A DNA stretch of 15,126 nt from Thermoplasmata archaeon. Its GTDB lineage: Archaea > Thermoplasmatota > E2 > DHVEG-1. Below are positions 7,044 to 14,422 of this stretch, in pieces. The first letter of the stretch is position 1, and each line of letters starts with the position of its first letter. A program made the position numbers and the translations under genes. Under the pieces are notes generated by a model. The model was not told the origin of the DNA and ran no database searches. It saw nothing but the letters and a program-made list of their open reading frames with translations. The stretch covers positions 1 through 15,126 of the forward strand of contig DAOWFO010000055.1 of the NCBI GenBank assembly GCA_030637965.1. Direction: 5' to 3'.

Positions 7044-8351
7044 ATGGAAACATATAGAAATCGTTATTCATTAGATGTAACAGAGGACGATTATGGGAAA
7101 CTTATAACTGTTGCTGGATGGGTCGAGGATATTCGTAATATTGGTTCTATTGCCTTTATAATCCTTCGAGATAGGAAAGGAACCCTACAAGTTACAGCCC
7201 TTAAAAAGAATGAACCTGAAATTTTTAAGAAAATAGTTGCAATATCTCGCGAGTCAGTTATTTCTGTTCAAGGATTGTGTAAGAAGAGTGATAAGGCAAG
7301 AAACGGCTATGAAATCATACCTCAGGAATTTGAAGTTTTATCAACTGCCGAAACTCCATTACCACTTGGTGTTGTAGATAAGGTTGAATCAGAACTTGAT
7401 ACTAGGTTAGATAACCGGTTTATCGATCTTAGAAAACAGGAAATTCAGGCAATTTTTAAAATTAGAACAGCCATTATTGCATCTGTTCATGACTATTTGA
7501 GATCTGAAAATTTTGTTGAAGTTCATACTCCAAATATAATTGCTACTTCTTCAGAGGGAGGTACTGACGTATTTAAATTAAAGTATTTTGAAAAGGAGGC
7601 TTTTCTTGCGCAATCTCCCCAACTGTACAAGCAGATATTAATGGCAACTGGACTTGATAAAGTTTATGAAATCGCCTGGTATTTCAGAGCCGAAGAACAC
7701 AACACAAGGAGACATCTTAATGAATCAACTGCCGTTGATGTTGAAATGGCTTTTATAAAAAATGAAGAAGAGATTATGAAAATTCTTGAAAACCTTGCCT
7801 ATAATATGTGGAAAAAAGCAAGTGAATGTAAAGAAGAACTTGAAATTTTATGCAAGGAAATTTCTTTACCAAATTTACCATTTAAAAGGGTTAAATATGA
7901 TGATGTGATAAAAAAATTGAACGATGAAGGTAGCAAAATTGCTTGGGGAGAAGATCTTGGAAACGAAGATGAAAGGCTTCTTGGTAAAATTATGGAGGAC
8001 GAAGGTCATACTTTCTATTTCATCACCAAGTATCCAATAGAAATTAAACCATTTTACACGATGCCGGAAGAAGAAAAATATTCACGCAGTTTTGACTTAG
8101 AATGTGGCGGAATTGAGTTTGCTTCAGGAAGTCAACGTATCCATAACGTAGAGTTATTAAAAAAGAGGATTAAAGCTTGTGATCTTAACCCAAAAGACTT
8201 TGAATCATATCTAAAAGGATTTCGTTATGGCATGCCACCACATGGCGGATTTGGATTTGGAATTGAACGTTTTTTAATGGAATTGCTTAATATTACAAAT
8301 ATAAGAGAGTGTATTCTTTTCCCAAGAGATAGAACCCGTTTAACACCTTAA
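7044..8351 (+). CDS. aspS: Aspartyl-tRNA synthetase, archaeal type
   Basis: Class IIb synthetase that charges tRNA with aspartate, and possibly also tRNA-Asn (see findings). It is 435 aa with an N-terminal OB-fold anticodon domain (about 1-100: VAGWVEDIRNIG, LRDRKGTLQV) and a compact catalytic domain without the large bacterial insertion, as in archaea and eukaryotes. Class II motif 2 is FRAEEHNTRRH (214-224), followed by LNE. Motif 3 is GGFGFGIERFLM (401-412). QSPQLYKQ (190-197) is the flipping-loop and aspartate region, and the C-terminus IRECILFPRDRTRLTP is typical. It follows the phosphopantoate ligase closely. There is no strong Shine-Dalgarno site (GATAGAAT precedes the ATG), which fits translation within an operon. 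Identity is secure. Confidence 0.97.
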   Translation: METYRNRYSLDVTEDDYGKLITVAGWVEDIRNIGSIAFIILRDRKGTLQVTALKKNEPEIFKKIVAISRESVISVQGLCKKSDKARNGYEIIPQEFEVLSTAETPLPLGVVDKVESELDTRLDNRFIDLRKQEIQAIFKIRTAIIASVHDYLRSENFVEVHTPNIIATSSEGGTDVFKLKYFEKEAFLAQSPQLYKQILMATGLDKVYEIAWYFRAEEHNTRRHLNESTAVDVEMAFIKNEEEIMKILENLAYNMWKKASECKEELEILCKEISLPNLPFKRVKYDDVIKKLNDEGSKIAWGEDLGNEDERLLGKIMEDEGHTFYFITKYPIEIKPFYTMPEEEKYSRSFDLECGGIEFASGSQRIHNVELLKKRIKACDLNPKDFESYLKGFRYGMPPHGGFGFGIERFLMELLNITNIRECILFPRDRTRLTP

Positions 8352-8408
8352 CTTCATTTGAAATAATACAATTCGAATAGTGCAATATTGAGAATTAATA
8401 ATTATAGT

Positions 8409-8432
8409 AAATTATTTTTACAAAAATAATTT
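8409..8432. terminator. 11-bp perfect AT-only inverted repeat between convergent genes
   Basis: AAATTATTTTT (8409-8419) is the exact reverse complement of AAAAATAATTT (8422-8432) with a 2-nt loop. Both strands have T-runs at its edge. It lies in the 173-bp gap where aspS and the phosphofructokinase gene end towards each other, as expected for a two-way terminator. I see no gene in the rest of the gap. Confidence 0.5.
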
Positions 8433-8524
8433 TTACAGGGTGCAAATAAAACCAGAGAATCTGTACCCATATTTAAGAAATTTTCATTAGATAATTATTA
8501 ATTTCTGATAATAAGAGTTAAAGA

Positions 8525-9637
8525 TTAAGATTTTTCATCATATGTTGTATATACTTGAGAATATTTATTTTCATTAGTAGGATTTGCGAAGTCTTTAACC
8601 TTTCCTTTTCCAAAGAATATCTTTGCCATATTATACAAATCCATGTTTACTGTTTTAGATTTAGAAACAGCTTTTTCAAGTGAAACAGGAACTATTTTAT
8701 CGCCTTGCAATGCCACCATTTTTCCAAAATCACCATTTTTCACCAACTCAACAGCTGCAACACCAAATCTTGTTGCAAGCACACGATCATGAGCAGTAGG
8801 AGTACCTCCACGTTGTACATGTCCTAATATTGTAACCCTTGTATCTACATTCATTCTTTTCTCAATTTCTCTTGCTAAAGAATGACCTATTCCCCCTAAT
8901 CTTACATGCCCAAATTCATCTTTTTCATCAGATTGTGTTACTACCATTCCCTCTCCAATTGGTTTAGCTCCTTCTGCAACAACAACTATACTGAATTTTT
9001 TACCTCGTTCGTATCTTGATCTAAGATTTCTACAAACCTCTTCAATATTAAAAGCTTCTTCCGGTATTAATATTTCATCTGCACCACCAGAAATACCTGC
9101 AACTGTAGCAATCCAACCAGCATTTCTACCCATAACCTCCACAACAATTACTCTGTGATGAGATTCGGCAGTTGTATGTAATCTATCTATTGCCTCAGTT
9201 ACAATAGATACAGCAGTATCAAATCCAAATGTATAATCAGTACCTGAAAGATCATTGTCTATTGTTTTTGGAATACCAATTATTGGTATTCCTCTTTGAT
9301 GTAATTTTAATGCAACACCTAAGGTATCATCACCTCCTATTGCGACAAGAGCATCGATTCCAAATCTTCTAATATTTTCCTCAACTTTCTGTACATATTC
9401 TGGTTTTTTAAAAGGATTAGTTCGGGAAGTTCCAATTATTGTTCCACCTTTTGGAAGGATACCTGAAACAGCATAATCAGTAAGAATTACTATTTCTCCA
9501 TCTATTAATCCCTTCCATCCATTTTTTATACCAATAATCTCCCAGTCATACTGCATTGAAGCTCTTACAACAGCTCTTATTACAGCGTTTAAACCTGGAC
9601 AATCTCCACCACCTGTTAAAACACCTATTTTCCTCAT
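8525..9637 (-). CDS. 6-phosphofructokinase of the PfkA family, predicted pyrophosphate-dependent
   Basis: Phosphorylates fructose 6-phosphate to fructose 1,6-bisphosphate (reversibly if PPi is the donor). The 370-aa PfkA-fold protein aligns without shift to E. coli numbering: GGGDCPGLN (9-17), GGDDT (101-105), PKTIDND (123-129, catalytic Asp127), MGR (169-171) and the sugar-phosphate segment HVQRGGTP. Position 104 is Asp and 124 is Lys. ATP enzymes have Gly at both, while Asp104 with Lys124 marks PPi-dependent enzymes such as that of Amycolatopsis methanolica. Most euryarchaeal glycolysis uses an unrelated ADP-dependent kinase, so this gene suggests a bacterial-like, energy-saving step. AGGTGG ends 3 nt before the ATG. 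Convergent with aspS. The last 30 residues are poorly conserved. Family is secure; donor is predicted from two residues. Confidence 0.95.
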   Translation of the reverse strand: MRKIGVLTGGGDCPGLNAVIRAVVRASMQYDWEIIGIKNGWKGLIDGEIVILTDYAVSGILPKGGTIIGTSRTNPFKKPEYVQKVEENIRRFGIDALVAIGGDDTLGVALKLHQRGIPIIGIPKTIDNDLSGTDYTFGFDTAVSIVTEAIDRLHTTAESHHRVIVVEVMGRNAGWIATVAGISGGADEILIPEEAFNIEEVCRNLRSRYERGKKFSIVVVAEGAKPIGEGMVVTQSDEKDEFGHVRLGGIGHSLAREIEKRMNVDTRVTILGHVQRGGTPTAHDRVLATRFGVAAVELVKNGDFGKMVALQGDKIVPVSLEKAVSKSKTVNMDLYNMAKIFFGKGKVKDFANPTNENKYSQVYTTYDEKS

Positions 9638-9807
9638 AATCCACCTATTAATAGAATTAATAATTAATTAATATCTCGTCAATACTAATATCCCATTCTC
9701 TTTAAAATATTTTGTATTATGATGCTTTTTACAATTTTTTCCAGATATAAAATTATCGAGGTTTCAATTTAGTTTTATTTCTACCTTAATGTAACCTTTA
9801 AAATTTT

Positions 9808-10137
9808 TTACATTTTAAGATTTTCAATTATTTCCTTACCAAAATCTGTGAGTTTGTATAACTTTATATCTTTTCCACCTGTGGTTTCTTCCACAATGTT
9901 AAGGCTAATGAGAGATTCTTCCTCTCTATATCTTGATTGCATTCCTCTAATAGCTCCTATGACATTAGTAGGTGTAGTTTTAACACTATATGCTATCTCA
10001 GAAGTATAGCTTCCACTAGGACTTATCTCAAAAAGATATTCTGCAATTTTTTTTCTAACATTACTTCTTCTAAGAGCTCTCATTACAATAGGTCTCTTAT
10101 TTTCCTTGGTATAATTAATATCGCTAATGTCCTGCAT
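9808..10137 (-). CDS. Winged-helix DNA-binding protein, probable transcription regulator
   Basis: A 109-aa single-domain protein. After a short tail, residues 19-70 read as a helix-turn-helix: RALRRSNVRKKIAEYLFEI (20-38), then SYTSEIAYSV and the probable recognition helix TPTNVIGAIRGMQSRY (55-70). Residues 75-97 (LISLNIVEETTG...KLYKLT) form the beta wing, and FGKEIIENL a closing helix. It resembles a family of small archaeal wHTH proteins with a RALRRS start, whose targets I do not know. GAGAGGAT 4-5 nt before the ATG is the ribosome-binding site, and a TATA-like box lies at 10176-10184. It diverges from the 68-aa gene at 10324, so self-regulation or control of that neighbour is plausible but not shown. 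Confidence 0.85.
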   Translation of the reverse strand: MQDISDINYTKENKRPIVMRALRRSNVRKKIAEYLFEISPSGSYTSEIAYSVKTTPTNVIGAIRGMQSRYREEESLISLNIVEETTGGKDIKLYKLTDFGKEIIENLKM

Positions 10138-10175
10138 CCCATCCTCTCACATTCCAAAATACAATCCTAGTTCAT

Positions 10176-10184
10176 GTTTATAAA
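10176..10184 (-). promoter_or_regulatory. TATA-like box for the winged-helix regulator
   Basis: On the minus strand TTTATAAAC is centred about 43 nt before the ATG, predicting a start near 10154 and a leader of some 17 nt with the GAGAGGAT site. Confidence 0.45.
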
Positions 10185-10253
10185 TTAATCGATTTATTTT
10201 CAAGTTATTTTTGTAAAATAAAAATTTTAGCCAATAGAAAAGTTTAATTTAAC

Positions 10254-10263
10254 CTTAAATATT
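10254..10263 (+). promoter_or_regulatory. TATA-like box for the 68-aa gene
   Basis: TTAAATATTA preceded by ACC is about 66 nt before the ATG at 10324. A start near 10284 leaves a leader of about 40 nt holding the strong GGAGG site (10310-10314). Confidence 0.35.
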
Positions 10264-10323
10264 AACCATACAACAATCTGTTAAATTACCCGGAAATAAA
10301 AGGCCATAAGGAGGAAAAAACGA

Positions 10324-10530
10324 ATGTCCATAAAAAAAGAATTGTTAGATGAATTAACTGAAAAACAACTGAAGGAATTGGCAAAAAGCAAGGGAGCGAA
10401 ATTTACTATGAGCGACACTCAAAAAAAGTATTATTCAGAATGGAATGAAAAAGACAAATTAGTTGATATGATAAATGATAAGGAAGATATTACTGTTAAA
10501 GAAATTGAGAAAATTCTAAAAAAACCATAA
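10324..10530 (+). CDS. Small lysine-rich protein, SAP/HeH-like
   Basis: A 68-aa cytosolic protein of unknown function. The pattern is helix (LTEKQLKELAKSKG), then a polar stretch, then EKDKLVDMI and VKEIEKIL. This resembles the helix-extended-helix of SAP and Rho-N-type nucleic-acid-binding units (LKELAK..G...K.KLV..I), with a longer middle than usual. The protein is rich in Lys (about a quarter of residues), with many Asp and Glu. The start is firm: AAGGAGG, the best ribosome-binding site in the window, stands 9 nt upstream, which suggests high translation. It is divergent from the winged-helix regulator and converges with nth 20 nt downstream. The SAP comparison is by eye only. Confidence 0.75.
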   Translation: MSIKKELLDELTEKQLKELAKSKGAKFTMSDTQKKYYSEWNEKDKLVDMINDKEDITVKEIEKILKKP

Positions 10531-10550
10531 TTACAAAATAAAAATATTAC

Positions 10551-11219
10551 TTATCTTTTTTTTATTACAGATATTTGATTACAATACTTTTTTATAGGAC
10601 ATCTACTGCAGAAAGGTGAAACAGGTAAACATATGGTCTGACCAAATTTCACAAAAAGATGATTAAAATCATCCCAATATTTTTCTGGAAGAATTTTCTT
10701 TAATTCTTTCTCAGTATGTTCAGGTGTTTTTGTGTTTATCCATCCCAGACGGTTTGGGATTCTATGACAATGAGTGTCAATAGGTAAAAAACCTTTTTTT
10801 TTATGACCGTATAACATAACAATATTTGCAGTTTTTCTTCCAATGCCATTAAATTTTAATAATTCTTCAAAATCATTTGGCACTTGTCCATTATAATTTT
10901 CTATTAATTCTCTTGATAATTCCTTTATTCGTCTTGCCTTTGTTTTATAAAAACCTACAGGATAAATCAAATTTTGCAACTCTTTTTCTGGGAGTTGCAC
11001 GATTTTTTCTGGAGTGTTGTATTTTTTTAATAATCTAATTGATGCCTTTTCTGTAACTTGATCCTTTGTTCTTAGACTTAAGATACAGGATATCAAAGTG
11101 TTAAATGGAGTATGTGCAATTTTCCCCCACTTTTCACGGGCAATAATTGGGGTCAAGATATTACTGAGTTCTTCTTTAAGAAGATTAAATATCTCTTCTG
11201 CGTGTTCTATGTATTTCAT
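10551..11219 (-). CDS. nth: Endonuclease III (DNA glycosylase/AP lyase)
   Basis: Base-excision repair enzyme that removes oxidised pyrimidines and cuts at abasic sites. In 1-based numbering from the ATG at 11222, the HhH segment LLKFNGIGRKTANIVM holds the catalytic Lys130, IDTHCHRIPNRLG holds the catalytic Asp149, and Cys198, Cys205, Cys208 and Cys214 form the CX6CX2CX5C 4Fe-4S ligand set. All key residues are intact and the 222-223 aa length is usual. Two adjacent ATG codons (11222 and 11219) are possible starts; neither has a Shine-Dalgarno site, so I give the inner one without strong preference. Its 3' end is 20 nt from the convergent 68-aa gene. Identity is secure; the substrate range within the Nth family is not resolved. 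Confidence 0.96.
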   Translation of the reverse strand: MKYIEHAEEIFNLLKEELSNILTPIIAREKWGKIAHTPFNTLISCILSLRTKDQVTEKASIRLLKKYNTPEKIVQLPEKELQNLIYPVGFYKTKARRIKELSRELIENYNGQVPNDFEELLKFNGIGRKTANIVMLYGHKKKGFLPIDTHCHRIPNRLGWINTKTPEHTEKELKKILPEKYWDDFNHLFVKFGQTICLPVSPFCSRCPIKKYCNQISVIKKR

Positions 11220-11388
11220 CATTAAAACCGTACTTATTATAGATACATCCAGATTGTATTCACAATTTAAAAACTTAAGCTTTTAATAAAATGTGAAAAA
11301 AATACTTTTGAATATTCGATTACGTATCTACCTGCAAAAAAGACTTTTAAAGTGTATCATTGTTTTATTTAAAAAACGGAGATTTACT

Positions 11389-11493
11389 ATGAAAATTTCA
11401 AGTTCAATGGAAAATAAGCTAAATGCTATATTTGTAATTGGGCTTACATTTTTTATTATAATATTTTGGTTTCTCATTATACCATCAGCATAA
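11389..11493 (+). CDS. Single-span membrane microprotein, 34 aa
   Basis: A likely very small gene. From ATG 11389 it encodes MKISSSMENKLNA followed by about 19 strongly hydrophobic residues (IFVIGLTFFIIIFWFLIIP) and SA. This gives one membrane helix with a short polar N-terminus, hence probably N-in or a tail-like anchor. GGAGAT (11378-11383) stands 5 nt before the ATG, a good ribosome-binding site. The frame is open further upstream to 11293, but that part is very basic, has no start signal and is probably not translated. It sits alone between nth (divergent) and the helicase. No family recognised. The case rests on the ribosome-binding site and the clean helix, with no homology. Confidence 0.5.
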   Translation: MKISSSMENKLNAIFVIGLTFFIIIFWFLIIPSA

Positions 11494-11548
11494 ATATTTA
11501 TAGAGCAATTATTAATTAAAGCACCTCTTTGGGATATTTGTAGATAGA

Positions 11549-11557
11549 TTTATAAAG
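11549..11557 (+). promoter_or_regulatory. TATA-like box for the Ski2-type helicase
   Basis: TTTATAAAG lies 24-32 nt before the ATG at 11581. Transcription would begin within a few bases of the ATG, and no Shine-Dalgarno site is present, so the mRNA should be leaderless. Confidence 0.55.
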
Positions 11558-11580
11558 TAAAACCTGTGCTTTTGGCTATC

Positions 11581-13512
11581 ATGCAATTTAAAAAATTTAC
11601 CTTAGATCCCTTCCAAGAGAATGCTATTCATAACATTGAAAAGCATCATTCTGTAATTGTAAGTGCAGCCACAGGCACTGGAAAGACCATTATTGCTGAT
11701 TATATAATTGATAAATACCTCAAAGTTTCCAATAAGAAGGTTATCTACACATCCCCCATCAAGGCACTTTCCAACCAGAAATATAAGGATTTCAAGCACG
11801 ATTATGGTTTAGAAAATATTGGAATACTAACAGGAGACATAGTAATAAACTCTAATGCACCGATTCTTATTATGACCACAGAGATTTATCGTAATATGCT
11901 TTTAGGTCAAGATACTCTTTTAGACGATGTTGAATATGTAATTTTTGATGAAATACATTATATGAGCGATCCTGAACGAGGTACGGTATGGGAAGAAGCA
12001 ATCATTTTTAGTCCATCCCATATACGTTTTCTTTGTTTATCTGCAACAATTCCAAATTCAAAAGAACTTGCCTCATGGATACAAACTATCAAAGATCATC
12101 AAGTAGATGTAGTGCATTACTCTAAACGTGCAGTGCCTCTCAAGCATTTTGTGTTTGAAACATATGTAGGTTTGACAGCAGCAAAAGATCTTGCCGGAAA
12201 AATTCCAAAGTATAGACATCAAACAAAAAAATATTATTCAAAGAGAAATAAAAAAAGAGGAAAAAAATATTACCAAGTTGCCTCTCCAAATGATGTAATC
12301 TCAAAAATGCGTAAAAAGTTGCCAACCATCATCTTTTCCTTTTCGCGTAAAGAATGCGTATCAGAGGCTTTAAAACTCTCCAGAAATAGAGATTTTTTAG
12401 ATTCTATTGATAAAAAAAATCACATTATTAAAACCTGGCGAAAGCACTTCACTTCCCAAATAAACCGTATTGATACAACTAATAAATTACGTAAGGTTTT
12501 ACTAAAGGGCATAGGTTTTCATCATGCTGGACTAATACCTCAACATAAAGCTGTAGTTGAAGAGTTATTTAGTCAAGGGCTCCTTAAAGTACTATTTACT
12601 ACTGAAACTTTCTCTGTTGGGATAAACATGCCTGCAAAGATGGTTATATTTAATGGGTTGAGGAAATTCGATGGACGCAATTTTAGATTGATTAATTCTA
12701 GAGAATATTTCCAACTTGCGGGCCGGGCGGGGAGAAGAGGGATAGATGATGTTGGTTATGTCGTAGTTATTATTGACAGAGAAAAAAACGATATCAATGA
12801 TCTCGTTCGAATTTCTTCAGGTGTATCTGAACCTATCCATGGTCAGTTTAAATTATCTTATAATACTGTTTTGAATCTTATAGCCAATCATGATGAAGAT
12901 GAAATAGAAAAAATTCTAAAAAGTAATTTCGAATATTACCTTCGTCGAAAAAAAAGTACCCAACAATTACGCATTAAGATTTCATATAACCACAAGTACC
13001 GTTATCTTCAAAAGATGTTATATATCTCTACAAATGGCGAATTAACAGAAAAAGGCCAATTTGCAAGACATATCTATTTTCAAGAATTGTTAATCAGTGA
13101 ACTTTTCTTATCAGATCTCTATAAAAAACTGTCTGATATCGAAATACTACAAGTAATTGCTGGTATAATATATGAGCAGCGTAAAAATGACCATTTTAGT
13201 TTCCATGATATTCAACATAAATATAATGAATTACTAAGAAAATTACAATCAAATCCTTTTATTATTAAAAATTTGAATAAATTATCCTTAAAACGAATGT
13301 TGGCTTTGGTTGGAACATGGGGCGAAGGATCAGATTTTGAAGTACTATTGAGTCTCACAATGATTGGTGAGGGAGATATAATTCGTTTGTTCCGTCGTGT
13401 TATTGACATGATAGGACAAATACGAAATGCAACAAGGAACTATGATTTAAAAGAACGTTTGTTAAGGTGTCAGAAGAAAATAGATCGTGGATTGGTTGCC
13501 GTTGAGTTATAA
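11581..13512 (+). CDS. Ski2/Mtr4-type superfamily 2 RNA helicase
   Basis: A 643-aa ATP-dependent helicase of the Ski2-like group. From the ATG at 11581: FTLDPFQENAI Q-like segment (6-16), Walker A AATGTGKT (29-36), YTSPIKALSNQKYKDF (motif Ia, from 56), TGD and MTTE, Walker B DEIHYMSDPERGTVWEE (123-139), SAT (154-156), TTETFSVGINMPAK (motif V, 340-353) and QLAGRAGRRG (motif VI, 378-387). SPIKALSNQKYKDF and DPERGTVWEE are typical of Ski2/Mtr4/HelY and not of archaeal Hel308. The C-terminus keeps the Ski2-type segments (FKLSYNTVLNLI, and WGEGSDF...EGDIIRLFRRVIDMIGQI), but the protein is short and lacks room for an Mtr4 arch. A basic stretch (TKKYYSKRNKKRGKKYY, from 215) is an insertion. A role in RNA decay or processing with the exosome is known for eukaryotic members and is only inferred here. 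GTG 11566 is in frame but lies too close to the TATA box. Confidence 0.9.
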   Translation: MQFKKFTLDPFQENAIHNIEKHHSVIVSAATGTGKTIIADYIIDKYLKVSNKKVIYTSPIKALSNQKYKDFKHDYGLENIGILTGDIVINSNAPILIMTTEIYRNMLLGQDTLLDDVEYVIFDEIHYMSDPERGTVWEEAIIFSPSHIRFLCLSATIPNSKELASWIQTIKDHQVDVVHYSKRAVPLKHFVFETYVGLTAAKDLAGKIPKYRHQTKKYYSKRNKKRGKKYYQVASPNDVISKMRKKLPTIIFSFSRKECVSEALKLSRNRDFLDSIDKKNHIIKTWRKHFTSQINRIDTTNKLRKVLLKGIGFHHAGLIPQHKAVVEELFSQGLLKVLFTTETFSVGINMPAKMVIFNGLRKFDGRNFRLINSREYFQLAGRAGRRGIDDVGYVVVIIDREKNDINDLVRISSGVSEPIHGQFKLSYNTVLNLIANHDEDEIEKILKSNFEYYLRRKKSTQQLRIKISYNHKYRYLQKMLYISTNGELTEKGQFARHIYFQELLISELFLSDLYKKLSDIEILQVIAGIIYEQRKNDHFSFHDIQHKYNELLRKLQSNPFIIKNLNKLSLKRMLALVGTWGEGSDFEVLLSLTMIGEGDIIRLFRRVIDMIGQIRNATRNYDLKERLLRCQKKIDRGLVAVEL

Positions 13513-13595
13513 TCAGTGACAACAAATAAATTATGATATTATATAACCAATCCCATTGAATTGAGAAAAACACAACTGTATATTTTGGCGACAAA

Positions 13596-14213
13596 TTATG
13601 TTAATTTCGAAAAATCTCTCAGATTTTTAGCTAATAATGTTTTATTTGTAAGTTTTTGATTTCCAATGGTGTCAAATGGTTTATCCCCATAATCATGTCC
13701 GGGATATACAATTAAATGATCAGGAAGATTCTTTATCTTATCCTGAAGTGTTCTAAACATTTCTTTGAGGTTTCCTCCAGGTAAATCCGTTCTTCCACAA
13801 TCACCTATGAATAACGTATCACCAGTTAACAAAGCTTCATTATCAATAATCATGCATATGCTTCCTGGAGTATGTCCTGGTGTTAATAAAAATTTTATAG
13901 ATACTTCTCCAACATTTAATTGATCATTATCCTCAACAAATATGTCAACTCCACCATTAATTTTTGTTCCATCTAGTTTTGATGCAATAATCCTTGAAGG
14001 TATGGAATTTTTAATAATCTGGTTTCCACTTGAATGATCATAATGATAATGTGTATTAATTATATATTCCAATTTCAGTTTATTTGATTTTATAAATTCT
14101 ATGACATTTGAAGGATTATTTCCAGGATCAACAACTACAGTTTTCAAGTTTTTTTGACAATAAATGACATAACAGAAATTATCAAAACCTATCTTTATTT
14201 GTTTAATTTTCAA
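13596..14213 (-). CDS. Metallo-beta-lactamase-fold hydrolase (glyoxalase II/persulfide dioxygenase-like)
   Basis: A 205-aa cytosolic MBL-fold enzyme. Metal ligands are all present: HYHYDH of THYHYDH (His55, His57, Asp59, His60), TPGHTPGS (His114), GDTLF (Asp132) and YPGHDYG (His173). GDCGRTDLPGG (137-147) is like the GCGRTD loop of ETHE1-type persulfide dioxygenases and YcbL-type thioesterases, so the substrate may be a glutathione-like thioester or a persulfide, or something else; sequence does not decide. The start is TTG at 14213: GGTGG (14220-14224 on the minus strand) lies 6 nt upstream, MKIKQIKIG is a normal family N-terminus, and no ATG is available nearby. Convergent with the helicase; divergent from the thioredoxin-like gene, which may share thiol chemistry. 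Confidence 0.92.
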   Translation of the reverse strand: MKIKQIKIGFDNFCYVIYCQKNLKTVVVDPGNNPSNVIEFIKSNKLKLEYIINTHYHYDHSSGNQIIKNSIPSRIIASKLDGTKINGGVDIFVEDNDQLNVGEVSIKFLLTPGHTPGSICMIIDNEALLTGDTLFIGDCGRTDLPGGNLKEMFRTLQDKIKNLPDHLIVYPGHDYGDKPFDTIGNQKLTNKTLLAKNLRDFSKLT

Positions 14214-14377
14214 AAATAACCACCAAACCTAATCAAATTAACAATTAATGTTAAAATATTTTAATTTTTTCTATTGTTCATTCTCAAATATAAAAAATTG
14301 CTAACTTTTATTACAGATTTTAAGTTAAAGATTAATGATTATAGATTTTTCTGAAATTGGTCTCATAAATAAAGAAA

Positions 14378-14394
14378 AATTATTTTAAATAATT
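14378..14394 (+). promoter_or_regulatory. TATA region with a 17-nt palindrome before the thioredoxin-like gene
   Basis: AATTATT-TTA-AATAATT is a perfect 7-bp inverted repeat that includes the TATA-like TTTTAAATA. It is centred about 37 nt before the ATG at 14423. It could be both the core promoter and a site for a dimeric regulator, though such palindromes arise readily in AT-rich DNA. Confidence 0.35.
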
Positions 14395-14422
14395 ATTAAT
14401 CCTAATATGTTTGAGGATTCAT

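Noticed and set aside
11293..11388. Longer N-terminus for the microprotein
   Set aside because: The added 32 residues are very basic and unlike the rest, with no ribosome-binding site before 11293, whereas GGAGAT directly precedes ATG 11389.
11581..13512. Hel308 DNA helicase
   Set aside because: Motifs Ia and II and the C-terminal segments match Ski2/Mtr4, and the expected Hel308 C-terminal length and ratchet region are not seen.
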